Notes: generated by a model not told the origin, from the sequence alone. Shown: positions 8,836-18,266, counted from the stretch's first letter. The stretch: DNA of 64,000 bases from UBA9620 sp965220695 (GCA_965220695.1 OZ244838.1:1736001-1800000); one strand, 5' to 3'. Made by a program: numbers and translations.

Positions 8836-9345
8836 CTACCTCCGGTCGAGAATTCGGTTCCACGCGTCAAGTTGCGCCTGGCGGGCCTCGAACAGCGACG
8901 AGCAGTCGCCCTCGACACGCACTTCGGTCATGACGTCGTCTTGCGCGATCGCATCCACGACATCCTGGCCCGACGTCACCTTGCCGAACACCGTGTGCCG
9001 GCCGTCCAGGTGCGGTGTCCGCCCATGCGTGATGAAGAACTGGCTGCCGTTCGTGCCGGGCCCGGCGTTGGCCATCGACAGCACGCCGGCCGAGTCGTGC
9101 CGGCGCAAGGGGCTGAACTCGTCGGCGAAGTTGTAGCCGGGACCGCCCCGGCCGGTGCCGGTCGGGTCTCCGCCCTGGATCATGAAGTTGGCGATGACCC
9201 GGTGGAACTTCAACCCGTCGTAGTAGCCGCGGCCGGCCAGGTTGGCGAAGTTCGCCACGGTCAGCGGCGCCTCGTTAGGAAACAGCGTCACCCGGATTTC
9301 ACCCTTCGCCGTCGCGAAGACGGCGGTCAGTTCTGCATCTGGCAT
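8836..9345 (-). CDS. Cyclophilin-type peptidyl-prolyl cis-trans isomerase
   Basis: 169 residues without a signal peptide, so a cytosolic PpiB-like cyclophilin that accelerates proline isomerisation in folding. Core motifs are complete: FHRVIANFMIQGGDPTGTG (catalytic Arg in FHRV), GVLSMANAGPGTNGSQFFIT and LDGRHTVFGKV. The C-terminal tail (about 145-169, SSLFEARQAQLDAWNRILDRR) is a short charged helix beyond the usual cyclophilin end. Upstream gene of a probable two-gene unit with fabV. Confidence 0.95.
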   Translation of the reverse strand: MPDAELTAVFATAKGEIRVTLFPNEAPLTVANFANLAGRGYYDGLKFHRVIANFMIQGGDPTGTGRGGPGYNFADEFSPLRRHDSAGVLSMANAGPGTNGSQFFITHGRTPHLDGRHTVFGKVTSGQDVVDAIAQDDVMTEVRVEGDCSSLFEARQAQLDAWNRILDRR

Positions 9346-9540
9346 CGTTGATCTGCACTCCTGAAACGGCTGCGATTGCCGCAGCCGGACATCACTGCCG
9401 TAGGGCGCCCGGCCGATGTCCCGGCCGTGAACGCGAGAAGTCGTTGATTATAGGGGCAATCCCTGTTCGCCTGTTGAGCTTTGCGCGCAGGACCGTTACG
9501 ATGCGGTGCAGAACGAACACGGCACACGAAGGGAGTTCAG

Positions 9541-10539
9541 ATGCGCCATTCAGTCGTCGCGCCCATGGGCGTCGCCGCGGTCGCGCTGCTGTCGTTGTCG
9601 ATACTTCCGGCGGCGGCGCAATCTGTCGCCCGGACGCCGTGGGGACAGCCGGACCTGCAGGGCATCTGGGATTTTCGCACCATCACACCGCTGGAACGTC
9701 CACGGGACCTGGCGGAAAAGGAGTTTCTGACGGCGGAAGAGGCGGCCAACCTGGAACAGGACGTGATTGCCCGGAACGCCGAGTTGGCGGCTCGCGAGGC
9801 GCGGCGGACCGAGGTGACCGAGAGCGTCGACCGCGGCGAAGAGGGCGCCCCCGGGTTCTACAACAATTTCTGGCTCGATCGCGGCACCAGTACCGTCGGC
9901 ACCCGACGCACGTCGCTGGTGGTCGACCCGTCCGACGGGAGGATTCCCGAACTCACCGAGGCAGGGCAACAACGGGCCACGGCGAGACGGGAGTACCTGC
10001 GCGAACATCCGTCCGATTCCTGGGTCGACCGCACCGCGTACGACCGTTGCATCCTCGGATTCAACGCGGGTCCGCCGATCACCCCGGCGGGCTACAACCA
10101 GAATCTGCAGGTCTTCCAGACCCCGGACCACGTGGTGCTGGTGACTGAAATGGTGCACACGACCCGCGTCGTGCCGCTCGATGCCCGCGCGCCGCTCGAC
10201 GATGGCATCCGGCAATGGTCCGGCGATTCGCGCGGGCACTGGGAGGGTGACACCCTGGTGGTTGAGACGCGGAACTTCAGCGCCCAGCGGGGTTGGCGCA
10301 ACACCAGCGAGCAGATGACGCTCACCGAGCGGTTCACCCGCGTCGACGGCGACACCCTGCTCTACGCGTTCACGGTGCACGATCCAGAGACCTGGACCGC
10401 ACCCTGGACGGCCGAGATTCCGATGCGCCGCAACGATCTGACGCTGTTCGAGTACGCCTGTCACGAGGGCAACCACTCGATGGTCGGCATCCTCGGCGGC
10501 GCGCGCGCCGACGATCGGGCGCGGGCGGGTGCGCCATAG
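9541..10539 (+). CDS. Secreted protein of unknown function, paralog B of three
   Basis: 332 residues, same family as 62-1090 and 38259-39257. It carries a signal peptide (MRHSVVAPMGVAAVALLSLS, cut near AAAQ), the GQPDLQGIWDFRTITPLERP block, RRTSLVVDPSDGRIPELT, RCILGFNAGPPITPAGYN, GHWEGDTLVVETRNF and EYACHEGNHSMVGILGGAR. Start at 9541 is supported by AGGGAG 7 nt upstream. It stands alone on the plus strand after the divergent cyclophilin gene (195-nt spacer) and 47 nt before the PH-domain pair, so it could be the first gene of that transcript. No enzyme motif is recognisable. The conserved Tyr, Cys, His and Glu residues of YACHEGN would be the first place to look for an active or ligand site. 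Confidence 0.85.
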   Translation: MRHSVVAPMGVAAVALLSLSILPAAAQSVARTPWGQPDLQGIWDFRTITPLERPRDLAEKEFLTAEEAANLEQDVIARNAELAAREARRTEVTESVDRGEEGAPGFYNNFWLDRGTSTVGTRRTSLVVDPSDGRIPELTEAGQQRATARREYLREHPSDSWVDRTAYDRCILGFNAGPPITPAGYNQNLQVFQTPDHVVLVTEMVHTTRVVPLDARAPLDDGIRQWSGDSRGHWEGDTLVVETRNFSAQRGWRNTSEQMTLTERFTRVDGDTLLYAFTVHDPETWTAPWTAEIPMRRNDLTLFEYACHEGNHSMVGILGGARADDRARAGAP

Positions 10540-10586
10540 AACTGGATGAGGTAGCGCCAGCCGAACGGCGTGCCCCTGAATCCCCC

Positions 10587-11147
10587 GTGCCCCCGACGGC
10601 CGCCGCGCCGGCCCCGGATGGCGACGACCGCGCCGGATCCGCGCCGGCACCGGCGGCCGACAGCGCCGAACGCCCGCTCGATCCCGGTTCGATCACCGCC
10701 GCACGGTTCGCCGGCGCCGTCTGGACTGCGTTCTGCGCCTTGGCGAGCCTGGTGGCCGCCACGATCCTCGCCATCGCGGCGCCGATCACCGGCGGCGCCA
10801 CGATCGCCATCTTCTCGGTCGCGTTGACGTTGTCGGGCGCCGCGGCCGTCCTCTCGTACATGTGGCCCGCGGTGCGTTATCGGCATATCCGGTATTGCCT
10901 CGACGCGAACGGGTTCACGATTCGCCGCGGCGTCTTCTGGCGATCCGTCACATCGATACCGAAATCCCGCATCCAGCACACCGATATCGTGCGGGGACCG
11001 GTGCAACGCCAATACGATCTGGCGACCCTCGTGATCCACACGGCGGGCACCCAGGACGCCTCGGTCTCCCTCAGCGGCCTCCATCAGCGCACGGCCATCG
11101 ACATTCGCGACATTCTGATCGACGGCGGAGCCGACCATGGCGTCTGA
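10587..11147 (+). CDS. YdbS-like bacterial PH-domain membrane protein
   Basis: About 186 residues. After a Pro/Ala-rich N-terminus come two hydrophobic helices (AVWTAFCALASLVAATILAI and IAIFSVALTLSGAAAVLSYM), then a bPH_2 (DUF304) domain with YCLDANGFTIRRGVFWR and SIPKSRIQHTDIVRGPVQRQ. YdbS and YdbT homologs are encoded as pairs and act in the inner membrane; in Bacillus they are linked to resistance to secreted antimicrobials. No ATG is available between the upstream stop and the first helix, so I place the start at the in-frame GTG at 10587. A weak Shine-Dalgarno makes this uncertain. The 3' end overlaps the next gene by 11 nt, indicating translational coupling. Confidence 0.75.
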   Translation: MPPTAAAPAPDGDDRAGSAPAPAADSAERPLDPGSITAARFAGAVWTAFCALASLVAATILAIAAPITGGATIAIFSVALTLSGAAAVLSYMWPAVRYRHIRYCLDANGFTIRRGVFWRSVTSIPKSRIQHTDIVRGPVQRQYDLATLVIHTAGTQDASVSLSGLHQRTAIDIRDILIDGGADHGV

Positions 11148-12762
11148 CGATCGGCGTTTGCATCCGCTCTCCTGGATTTTCACGGCCGCGCAGTTCGTCA
11201 AGGGACTCATCGTCCCCGCCCTGGTCGTGCTCGTCGCCTCGGGCGGCGCAAGCCCCGAGCTGTGGGGCGTCGTGTTCATCGCTCCGGTGCTTGTGTCCGC
11301 GGTGGTCAAGCAAGTGGTCTACCGCTACCGTCTCGACGAGGACGAGATCGTGGTGCGCGACGGTATCCTCACCCGCACGGAGCGCCACATCCCCTACGCG
11401 CGCATCCAGAACATCGACCTGGTGCGGAACCCGCTGCACGGGATGTTCAAGGTCGCGCTCGTGCGTGTGCAGACCTCGAGCGGCACCAGACCCGAAGCGG
11501 TGATGCGGGTCCTCTCGCTCGACGCCGTCGAGGACATGCGAGCGCGGGTGTTCGCCGGCCGCACCACGTCGACCGGGGCCCGCGATACCGCCGCGGGCGA
11601 CGACACGCCGGAGACTCCGACGCTGGGTCAGGGCCCGGCGGCCACGGGTGCGGCGCCTGCAGCATCGGCCGATCTTCGCGATCGCGTCCTCCTCCGGTTG
11701 CCCGCACGCGAGCTGGTGAAGCTCGGCATCGTCTCCAACAAGGGCATGATCGTTGTCGGCGCAACCCTGGGCCTGTTCTCGCAGAGCGTCCCCTGGGAGA
11801 CGGAGCTTGACGATCTGGTCGAACCCTATCTCCGGTCGGCCGCGGACCGCTTGCCTCTTGGATCCGCCGCGGACTGGCTGACCGGCGCCGGGTTCGAAAG
11901 CCGGGTGCTGACCGTCGGCTTGCTGGCGATGATCGTCTTGTGTCTCGCGTTCATCCTGTTACGCGTCCTCTCGATCGGCTGGTTCTTTCTGCAGCTCCAC
12001 GGCTTCACCCTGACGCGCCGCGGCACGGATCTCGGCGCCGACTACGGTCTGTTCACCCGCATCTCCCGCACGATTCCGACGTCCCGCATCCAGTCGCTGA
12101 AGTCGAGCGAGACCCCGCTGCACCGCTGGTTCCGCCGCCAGTCGCTCGAGCTGCGCACGGTCGGGGGCAGCGCCTCGGCCAGCACCGACGTGGACTTCGA
12201 CCCCGGGGGAGGCGGGCCGAAGGCCGAGAGCCAGTGGCTGGCGCCGATGATCGAGACCGGGCGGGTCCCGGCGCTCCTGGAGCAGGTCCTTCCGGACACG
12301 GCACTCGACGGTATAGCGTGGGAACCGATAGCCCGCCGCGCACGGCGGCGTATCATCCGGCGCTGGCTGATGATCATCGCGCCGGCGACGCTGCTGGCAG
12401 GATTGGTGGTCGATCTCTGGGCGTTCGCGCCGGGCGTCGCCGCGGCGCTCTTCGCCGGCCTGCACGCGCACCTCTACGTGAGGCACGCGGCCTATGCGCT
12501 GACCGGCTGGGGCTTGCTGTTTCGGACCGGGTGGTGGAACCGCACGCTGACGATCGTGCGCTACGGGAAGATACAGACGGTGGCGCTCGGCGAGTCGCCC
12601 TTCGACCGGCGGCACGGCATGGCGTCGGTCCGCATAGACACCGCCGGCGCCGAATCGAGCGGCCACACGATCGCGATTCCGTATCTCGAGGCCGCTGTCG
12701 CCCGCGATGTCGCCGGCCGGCTCTACGACGAAGCGGGGCGCCGCGCGTTCCGCTGGGCCTGA
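11137..12762 (+). CDS. YdbT-like protein with three bacterial PH domains
   Basis: 541-residue polytopic membrane protein with three bPH_2 repeats. Each begins after a membrane segment and has the signature I-P-x-x-R-I-Q: HIPYARIQNIDLVRNPLHGM (about 86-105), TIPTSRIQSLKSSETPLHRW (about 310-329), and a diverged VRYGKIQTVALGESPFDRRH (about 470-489). Hydrophobic pairs lie near 16-55, 195-215, 255-290 and 410-455. This is the standard partner of the preceding YdbS-like protein, and the 11-nt gene overlap supports a complex. A Thr/Gly/Ala-rich linker (about 145-180) separates the first and second repeats. Biochemical function is unsettled for the family; a role in envelope stress or membrane-lipid handling is plausible. 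Confidence 0.85.
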   Translation: MASDDRRLHPLSWIFTAAQFVKGLIVPALVVLVASGGASPELWGVVFIAPVLVSAVVKQVVYRYRLDEDEIVVRDGILTRTERHIPYARIQNIDLVRNPLHGMFKVALVRVQTSSGTRPEAVMRVLSLDAVEDMRARVFAGRTTSTGARDTAAGDDTPETPTLGQGPAATGAAPAASADLRDRVLLRLPARELVKLGIVSNKGMIVVGATLGLFSQSVPWETELDDLVEPYLRSAADRLPLGSAADWLTGAGFESRVLTVGLLAMIVLCLAFILLRVLSIGWFFLQLHGFTLTRRGTDLGADYGLFTRISRTIPTSRIQSLKSSETPLHRWFRRQSLELRTVGGSASASTDVDFDPGGGGPKAESQWLAPMIETGRVPALLEQVLPDTALDGIAWEPIARRARRRIIRRWLMIIAPATLLAGLVVDLWAFAPGVAAALFAGLHAHLYVRHAAYALTGWGLLFRTGWWNRTLTIVRYGKIQTVALGESPFDRRHGMASVRIDTAGAESSGHTIAIPYLEAAVARDVAGRLYDEAGRRAFRWA

Positions 12763-13026
12763 AGAACGCAACGCACGATGGGACCTCCGCACGCTGCGGA
12801 GACAGTCGGCGTGTGCGCCGCGACCGCCCGACCAACGTGTACAACTCGTTTTACGCGTCACGCATAACGGCACACGTCGCCCCAGAAGAGCTGCGGCGGC
12901 CCCGTTTGCCCGTCGCCCCGCCTACCCCTGTGGGCTCGACCGGCGTGCAACCGGACAGGACGCCGGCCAGCAGCAGGGCAGCCGACCTCGTTGCAGCGTT
13001 CCGAATGGGCTCCCCTCCCCCGCACA

Positions 13027-15066
13027 TCACGACGGCAACCTGAACGCCACCAGCGACGGGGCCGGGCCGCCGACCGTGACCGCGATGTATTGCCGTCCAT
13101 CCAGCATGTAGGTCATCGGCGTGCCGATCGCGCCGCCCGGCAGGTCGACCGAGCCGCGCAGCGCGCCCGTCGCCTTGTCATAGGCGACCAGCCGCGGACC
13201 GCCGCCGGAACCGCCGGCGGTCAACGTGTACACGAGCAGCGTGCGGGTCACCAGCGGGCCGTTGCGACCTCCCTCGCCGCCCAGCGGCGGCAGGTCCAGG
13301 TGACGCAGCCGCGGATGGTTGCGTATCCGGTCGCCGTCGCCGGTCGGCGTCATCCAGACATGCTCGCCGGTATTCATGTCGATGGCGGTCATGCGCGAGT
13401 AGGGCGGCTTCCAGAGCGGCAGCCCCTCGGGCATCGCGGGCTGTCGCCGTGCGTTCCCGCCATCGAGAAACTCCCCGCCGCGGCTCAGGAGATACCGCAG
13501 GGTCGCCTCGTCTCCCGGCGACGGCTCGCGAAACCGCATCACCGAATGCGCGTTCCGCGACGGTACGTAGAGCAGGCCGGTCTGCGGATCGACGGCCGCG
13601 CCGCCCCAACTGGCGCCGCCGCCGGCGCTCGGGCGGAAGATCGTGCCGCGCAGCGAGAGCGGCGTGTAGAGCGGCCCCAGGCGGAAACCCTCCACCGCCT
13701 CGATCGCCATTTGCCGGATCTCGGGGGTGAAGTCGATCAGGTCGTCGACGGTCGCGCCCTGATACTCGAAGGCGGCGGGCCGGGTGGGAAACGGCTGGGT
13801 TTGCGCCAGCAGCTCGCCGGCGAGATCGGTATCGGTCGCGACCTGCCGCTCTTCGATCGGCCAGATCGGCTCGCCCGTTACCCGATCGAACACGTAGACG
13901 AAGCCCTGCTTGGTCACCTGGGCGATTGCGTGCACGCGCCGGCCGTTCACGGTGACGTCGAGCAGGTTCGGCCCCGTGGGGTTGTCGTAGTCCCACACCC
14001 CGTGATGCACGAACTGGAAATGCCACACCCGCTGGCCGGTCTCGAGGTCGACACAGACCAGGCTCTCGGCGAACAGGTTGTCGCCCGGGCGGTGCCCGCC
14101 GTAGAAGTCCGACGTCGGGGTGCTGGTGGCGAGGTAGACGTAGCCAAGCTCGGGGTCGGCGGTGATGTTGCCCCAGACGTTCGAGTTGCCGGAATAGCGC
14201 CACGACTCGTTCAACCAGGTATCGGCCCCGAATGCATCGCCGCTCTGGGGCACGGCGTGGAAGTCCCACTCGTGCCGTCCGGACCGCATGTCGTACACCC
14301 GCACGAACCCCGGTGCGTTCTCTTTCGTCGCCAGATAGTCGTGCACCGATGAACCGACGATGACCCGGTCGCCGACCACGAGTGGAGGCGAGCGGGACGG
14401 CGGCGGCAGCCGACTCGGGTTCTCGCGGGCGCGCGGGAGGCCGTCTTCCAGGCTGACGCGGCCGCGGTCGCCGAACCCCTGCGCCGGCAGACCGCTCGCC
14501 GCGTCGACGGCCGTCAACCACCCGTCGCCGGTGCCCCAGACGATGCGCGCCTCGCCGTCACGCTCCCACCAGGCCGCCCCACGGTGGTTCCATGGCGCCG
14601 GCAACGGCGGGCTGCCCTCTTCGTAGACCCGGGGATTGTGAATCCAGAGCGTCTCACCCGTGCGCGCGTCGATCGCCGCCGCCTGGTAGAGCGGGGTCAC
14701 CAGATAAAGCACGCCGCCGGCCATGAGCGGGGTCGCCGACAGCCGTCCGATGGCCGGGCGCGTCACCCAGCGGTCGGGCGCTTGCGCCTCGAGCCGGTCG
14801 AACAGCGTCCCGGCGGGCACCAGCGAGATGCCCCGGCCGCTGTCATGGGGCAGATGGCTGTCGGCTGTGCGCCAGCGCCACGCCAGCTCGAGGTCGTTGA
14901 AGTTGTCGGGGGTGATCTGTTCGAGCGCCGAGTACTTTGTCCCCCACGCGTCGGCGGCGTACGAACGCCACTCGCCGTCGGCAGCGCCCGGCTGCCCGGC
15001 GACCGTCGCCGCCGGCAGGCCCATGGCCAGCATCAGCGCCGCGACGGTCACGGTCGGTGCTCTCAT
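13027..15066 (-). CDS. PQQ-dependent dehydrogenase (quinoprotein)
   Basis: 679 residues with a signal peptide (MRAPTVTVAALMLAMGLPAA). The rest is an eight-bladed beta-propeller quinoprotein: WRSYAADAWGTKYSALEQI at the mature N-terminus, VWDYDNPTGPNLLDVTVNG, GFVYVFDRVTGEPIWPIEER and the terminal GGAIGTPMTYMLDGRQYIAV are characteristic of the glucose/alcohol PQQ-dehydrogenase group. There is no N-terminal membrane domain as in mGDH and no C-terminal cytochrome c domain, so it should be soluble in the periplasm and pass electrons to a separate carrier. No pqq biosynthesis genes lie in this window. The real substrate (sugar or alcohol) cannot be told from sequence. The gene is monocistronic and convergent with the PH-domain pair, with a 264-nt spacer in which I see no gene. 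Confidence 0.9.
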   Translation of the reverse strand: MRAPTVTVAALMLAMGLPAATVAGQPGAADGEWRSYAADAWGTKYSALEQITPDNFNDLELAWRWRTADSHLPHDSGRGISLVPAGTLFDRLEAQAPDRWVTRPAIGRLSATPLMAGGVLYLVTPLYQAAAIDARTGETLWIHNPRVYEEGSPPLPAPWNHRGAAWWERDGEARIVWGTGDGWLTAVDAASGLPAQGFGDRGRVSLEDGLPRARENPSRLPPPSRSPPLVVGDRVIVGSSVHDYLATKENAPGFVRVYDMRSGRHEWDFHAVPQSGDAFGADTWLNESWRYSGNSNVWGNITADPELGYVYLATSTPTSDFYGGHRPGDNLFAESLVCVDLETGQRVWHFQFVHHGVWDYDNPTGPNLLDVTVNGRRVHAIAQVTKQGFVYVFDRVTGEPIWPIEERQVATDTDLAGELLAQTQPFPTRPAAFEYQGATVDDLIDFTPEIRQMAIEAVEGFRLGPLYTPLSLRGTIFRPSAGGGASWGGAAVDPQTGLLYVPSRNAHSVMRFREPSPGDEATLRYLLSRGGEFLDGGNARRQPAMPEGLPLWKPPYSRMTAIDMNTGEHVWMTPTGDGDRIRNHPRLRHLDLPPLGGEGGRNGPLVTRTLLVYTLTAGGSGGGPRLVAYDKATGALRGSVDLPGGAIGTPMTYMLDGRQYIAVTVGGPAPSLVAFRLPS

Positions 15067-15247
15067 CCGTCAGTTCTCCCGGCCAATCCTGCCATGTTGC
15101 CGGAAATCGTGACAAGTCGAATCGAAAGACCCCGCCTGCCTTTCCCGCTCCACCCGCCGGCCCGCCTGACGTGCGCCGCGACCGGTCAGAATCGCCTTGA
15201 TCCCAGTCCTCCGGACGGGTATGTTCGACACCATGCGATCGGAGAAC

Positions 15248-15634
15248 ATGCGCCGGTTGCGTGGAAGAATCGTCTACGTCTTTTCTCGAGGCGTATTTCG
15301 TATTCTTCGAGTCGTGTTCTTTCTCCCCATCTCACTACTGATTTTCGCGGTGCACGGGCGGTTTCGCCCGAAGCGCAGGCGGTTTCCCCGATCCGTCCGT
15401 GTGTTCATGACGAACGCCAGCACTCTCGCGTACATTGCAGGATCCAGCGAGATCACGCCGGCGCACTTCCAGGCGGCTCTCGACGTGGGCGGTGAGCTTC
15501 TGCCTCGTTGCGGTTGGCGCTTTGTCCGGTTCTCCACCGAGGCCGAGCGCTCTTGGAAGACCGCCATAGCCGCTGCAGGCGGCATGAACGAAGCGGCACT
15601 CGATCATCTGCGCACCGCCCTCGCGTCACGGTGA
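15248..15634 (+). CDS. Small putative membrane protein, unknown
   Basis: Not recognised. From the ATG at 15248 (GGAG 3 nt before it) the product has 128 residues. An Arg-rich start is followed by one strongly hydrophobic segment (ILRVVFFLPISLLIFAVHG), a basic stretch (RFRPKRRRFPRSVR), then a soluble tail with ITPAHFQAALDVGGELL and a C-terminal helix. Upstream in-frame ATGs at 15197, 15221 and 15233 are alternatives. The first third is clearly richer in T and A at third positions than its neighbours, which suggests either foreign origin or that part of the frame is not coding. It sits alone between the PQQ dehydrogenase start and the adaptor operon. Confidence 0.4.
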   Translation: MRRLRGRIVYVFSRGVFRILRVVFFLPISLLIFAVHGRFRPKRRRFPRSVRVFMTNASTLAYIAGSSEITPAHFQAALDVGGELLPRCGWRFVRFSTEAERSWKTAIAAAGGMNEAALDHLRTALASR

Positions 15635-15791
15635 GCCACCAAGGTCAGACTCCCACACAAGACCACCGATGCTCCCCGGCGACCAGCGGTCGCCGCCGAC
15701 CCGGATACTGGACTTTCCGCGACCGGTCCAGGGCCCAACGCCCATTCGCGCAAATTGGGTGTCCAAGACTAGCGGGGGGGCGCTTGGTCGT

Positions 15792-15820
15792 TTGACAATC
15801 CCGGCCGATACGGCCATGGT
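15792..15820 (+). promoter_or_regulatory. Candidate promoter of the adaptor/permease operon
   Basis: A consensus -35 hexamer TTGACA at 15792-15797 is followed after 17 nt by CATGGT at 15815-15820, a poor -10 matching three of six positions. It lies 55 nt upstream of the first adaptor start at 15875 in a 240-nt spacer that otherwise shows no gene. Only the -35 is convincing. Confidence 0.3.
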
Positions 15821-15874
15821 CACAACGGATTGAACAGACCGCCGAGTGCGTTCCAACGTCGTACAGAGAGATAG

Positions 15875-17017
15875 ATGACGCAGGACAGCGCGAGCCCCGA
15901 GCGTCGGCCGGACACGACGGCATTGACCCTCTGTGCCCTGGCCGCGATGGCATCTGTTTCGGCCTGTGCCCCTGCCGCCGCGACGCCCGACACCGAAGCT
16001 GCGCCGGTGGCCGCGCTCCGCCAGAACGCGGACCAACCGGTTCGCCTCGCCGGCACGGTCGAGGCGGTGCGGGCGTTCTCGGTCATCACCCCTCGTCTCA
16101 CCGGACAGCAATCCAACACCCCGCTCGTCATTACACGCCTGGTCGCCGGGGGCGCGCGCGTCGAGGCGGGCGACCTGCTCGTGGAGTTCGATCCCCAGGA
16201 CCAGCAGCGCGCCGCGCGCGATCAGCGCAGCACGCTGCTCGATCTGGAGGGGCAGATCCGCAGGCTGGAGGCGGAACAGGAGGCCGCGCAGGCCACCGAC
16301 GAAGCGGATCTGGTGCAGGCGGCCAACGACGTGGAGCGCAGCCGCCTCGACGTGCGGGCGAATCCGCTGCTGTCCCGCATCGAGGCGGAGACGAACGATC
16401 TGGCCCTCGAACAGGCGATCGCCAGACGGGACCAGTTGGAACAGACGTTCACCCTCAAGCGGACCGCCGCCGCGGCCCAGCTCCGCATCCTCGAAATCCA
16501 GCGTGACCGCGCGCGACGCGAGGCGGAACATGCCGAACGGAACACCCGCCTCATGACCGTCAGGGCGCCGTTCGCCGGGCTCGTCGTCATCGACACGATC
16601 TTCCGCGGCGGTGGCCCGATGACGGAGGTGCAGGAAGGCGAGGAGCTGCGGTCGGGTATGGGAATTCTGGATGTCGTCGACTCGTCGTCGATGCAGGTCC
16701 GCGCCTCCGTCAACCAGACGGACATCGCTCACGTCGCGGTGGGACAACCGGCCACGATCCGGCTCGATGCCTATCCGGAGCTGGCGTTCGACGGCAGGCT
16801 GGAACAGATCGCCCCACTGGCGGTCCCGAGCCAGTTGACGTCGACCGTGCGCACCTTCGTCGCCATTGTCTCCATCGCCGGCTCGAACGATCGGCTCACA
16901 CCCGATCTCTCGGCGTCCGTCGACATTCTGCGTGCTCCGCACACGCCGGCATCGTCGCAGGCGCGCCACCCGGTCGCACCGCACGAGCCGGACGGAGGGC
17001 AACGTGCGGCGCGCTGA
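15875..17017 (+). CDS. HlyD/RND-type periplasmic adaptor lipoprotein (first of three)
   Basis: 380 residues. The N-terminal hydrophobic segment ends in MASVSAC, a lipobox-like site, so the protein is probably a lipoprotein anchored by Cys. It then shows the membrane-fusion-protein order: a biotinyl-lipoyl half (VITRLVAGGARVEAGDLLVEF), a long helical hairpin rich in Glu, Arg and Gln (about 105-220), the second lipoyl half (RLMTVRAPFAGLVVID), a beta-barrel with VDSSSMQVRASVNQTDIAHV, and a membrane-proximal domain. These proteins bridge an inner-membrane transporter to an outer-membrane channel. It is the first gene of a four-gene operon; the next start lies 14 nt inside its 3' end. Confidence 0.88.
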   Translation: MTQDSASPERRPDTTALTLCALAAMASVSACAPAAATPDTEAAPVAALRQNADQPVRLAGTVEAVRAFSVITPRLTGQQSNTPLVITRLVAGGARVEAGDLLVEFDPQDQQRAARDQRSTLLDLEGQIRRLEAEQEAAQATDEADLVQAANDVERSRLDVRANPLLSRIEAETNDLALEQAIARRDQLEQTFTLKRTAAAAQLRILEIQRDRARREAEHAERNTRLMTVRAPFAGLVVIDTIFRGGGPMTEVQEGEELRSGMGILDVVDSSSMQVRASVNQTDIAHVAVGQPATIRLDAYPELAFDGRLEQIAPLAVPSQLTSTVRTFVAIVSIAGSNDRLTPDLSASVDILRAPHTPASSQARHPVAPHEPDGGQRAAR

Positions 17018-18266
17018 CGGGCGGGCGGCGACCGCCGTGCTCTGGGTACTCGGCGTGGTCGCCGTCGGGGTGAGCGGATACCTCGCCATGGCGCCCGAGG
17101 CCTCCACCGATCTGCCCACCGCCGAGGTGCAACGGGGGGCGCTGGTGGAACACCTGGAGCTGCGGGGCGAGATACGCCCGACGCGTTCGACCATCGTGAA
17201 CGCGCCGATGCAGTCGGGAGAACTCCAGATCATTCAACTGATTCCGAGCGGCGCCACCGTCGACGCCGGCGACGTCATCGTGCGGTTCGACGATACGAGC
17301 GTGCAGCAGACCATCCAGGAAAAGGCATCGGAGCTCGAGCAGGCGGAGGCGGAGATCGAGCAGGCGCGTGCGGAGGGCCGGATTCGGGACGAAGAACTTC
17401 GCACGGCGTTGCTGAGCGCGCAGTACGACGTGGAGCGCGCGCAACTCGATATGGCCAGCCCCGAGCGGCTCGTGGCGCGTCTCGACCTCGAGCGCGCGAA
17501 GCTGGCCCTGGCCGACGCCAACCAGCGGCTGCAGGAGGAGAACAGCAAGATCAGGGCGGGCCAGGTGGCAACGGAGGCGGAGGTGCAAAGCCTCGAGCGC
17601 GCTCGAGACAAGGTCGCCGACGATCTGGCCCGGGCACAGCGGTCACTTGCGGCGCTCGTCGTCCAGGCGCCGGCTGCCGGCACCATTCACATCATGATCA
17701 ATGGCCGGAAGGGCGGCCCGTTCGGCGGCCAGCAGGAGTTTCGTGAGGGGGACCGCGCCTGGCCGGGCGCGCAGATCGCCGAAGTGCCCGACCTGTCCGC
17801 CATCCTGCTGACGGCGAAGGTGGATGAAGAAGACCGCGGACGTCTGCGCACGGACCAGACGGCCACGGTGCGTGTCGATGCGCTGCCAGGCCAAGAGTTC
17901 CAGGCCACCGTGGAGGATATCTCGGTGCTGGCGCGGGTCGATTTCTCGGCGGGCTGGCCGGCGGTGCGCAACTTCGATCTCCGGGTGCGGCTCGACACCG
18001 GCGGAGCCGAGCTTCGGCCAGGCATGAGCGCGACCGCCCGGCTGGAGGTCGACCGGCTCGACGACGTGCTGAAAATACCGGGCCGGGCGGTGTTCACCGC
18101 CGGCGGGCGGCCGGTCGCCTACCGGCTGGTCGGGTCGCGGTTCGAACCAGCCCCGATCGACATCTCCAAACGGACTGGTGACGAGGTGGCCGTGTCGGCG
18201 GGCCTCACCGCCGGCGACCGCGTGGCGACCGTCGAGCCCCCCATCGCCATGATTGCAGAACGGTGA
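17004..18266 (+). CDS. HlyD/RND-type periplasmic adaptor (second of three)
   Basis: 420 residues from a GTG at 17004, preceded by GGAGGG. One N-terminal membrane anchor (ATAVLWVLGVVAVGVSGYLA) precedes the lipoyl half (LIPSGATVDAGDVIVRFDD), an especially long coiled-coil hairpin (about 95-220: SELEQAEAEIEQARAEGRI onward), the return lipoyl half (ALVVQAPAAGTIHIMI) and a beta-barrel with LTAKVDEEDRGRL. The C-terminal part (PGRAVFTAGGRPVAYRLVG) matches the membrane-proximal domain of MacA-type adaptors. The frame is open upstream to 16866, but that would overlap most of a domain of the preceding gene. It ends in a GTGA overlap with the third adaptor, so translation is coupled. Confidence 0.88.
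   Translation: MRRADGRAATAVLWVLGVVAVGVSGYLAMAPEASTDLPTAEVQRGALVEHLELRGEIRPTRSTIVNAPMQSGELQIIQLIPSGATVDAGDVIVRFDDTSVQQTIQEKASELEQAEAEIEQARAEGRIRDEELRTALLSAQYDVERAQLDMASPERLVARLDLERAKLALADANQRLQEENSKIRAGQVATEAEVQSLERARDKVADDLARAQRSLAALVVQAPAAGTIHIMINGRKGGPFGGQQEFREGDRAWPGAQIAEVPDLSAILLTAKVDEEDRGRLRTDQTATVRVDALPGQEFQATVEDISVLARVDFSAGWPAVRNFDLRVRLDTGGAELRPGMSATARLEVDRLDDVLKIPGRAVFTAGGRPVAYRLVGSRFEPAPIDISKRTGDEVAVSAGLTAGDRVATVEPPIAMIAER

Noticed and set aside
12763..13026. Possible small gene between the PH-domain pair and the PQQ dehydrogenase
   Set aside because: Short frames only, without ribosome-binding sites or coding-like composition.
15626..17233. Long open frame antisense to the first adaptor (about 535 residues)
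   Set aside because: Arg/His-rich composition with no domain motifs; it mirrors the real adaptor gene on the plus strand, a common effect of GC-rich codon bias.
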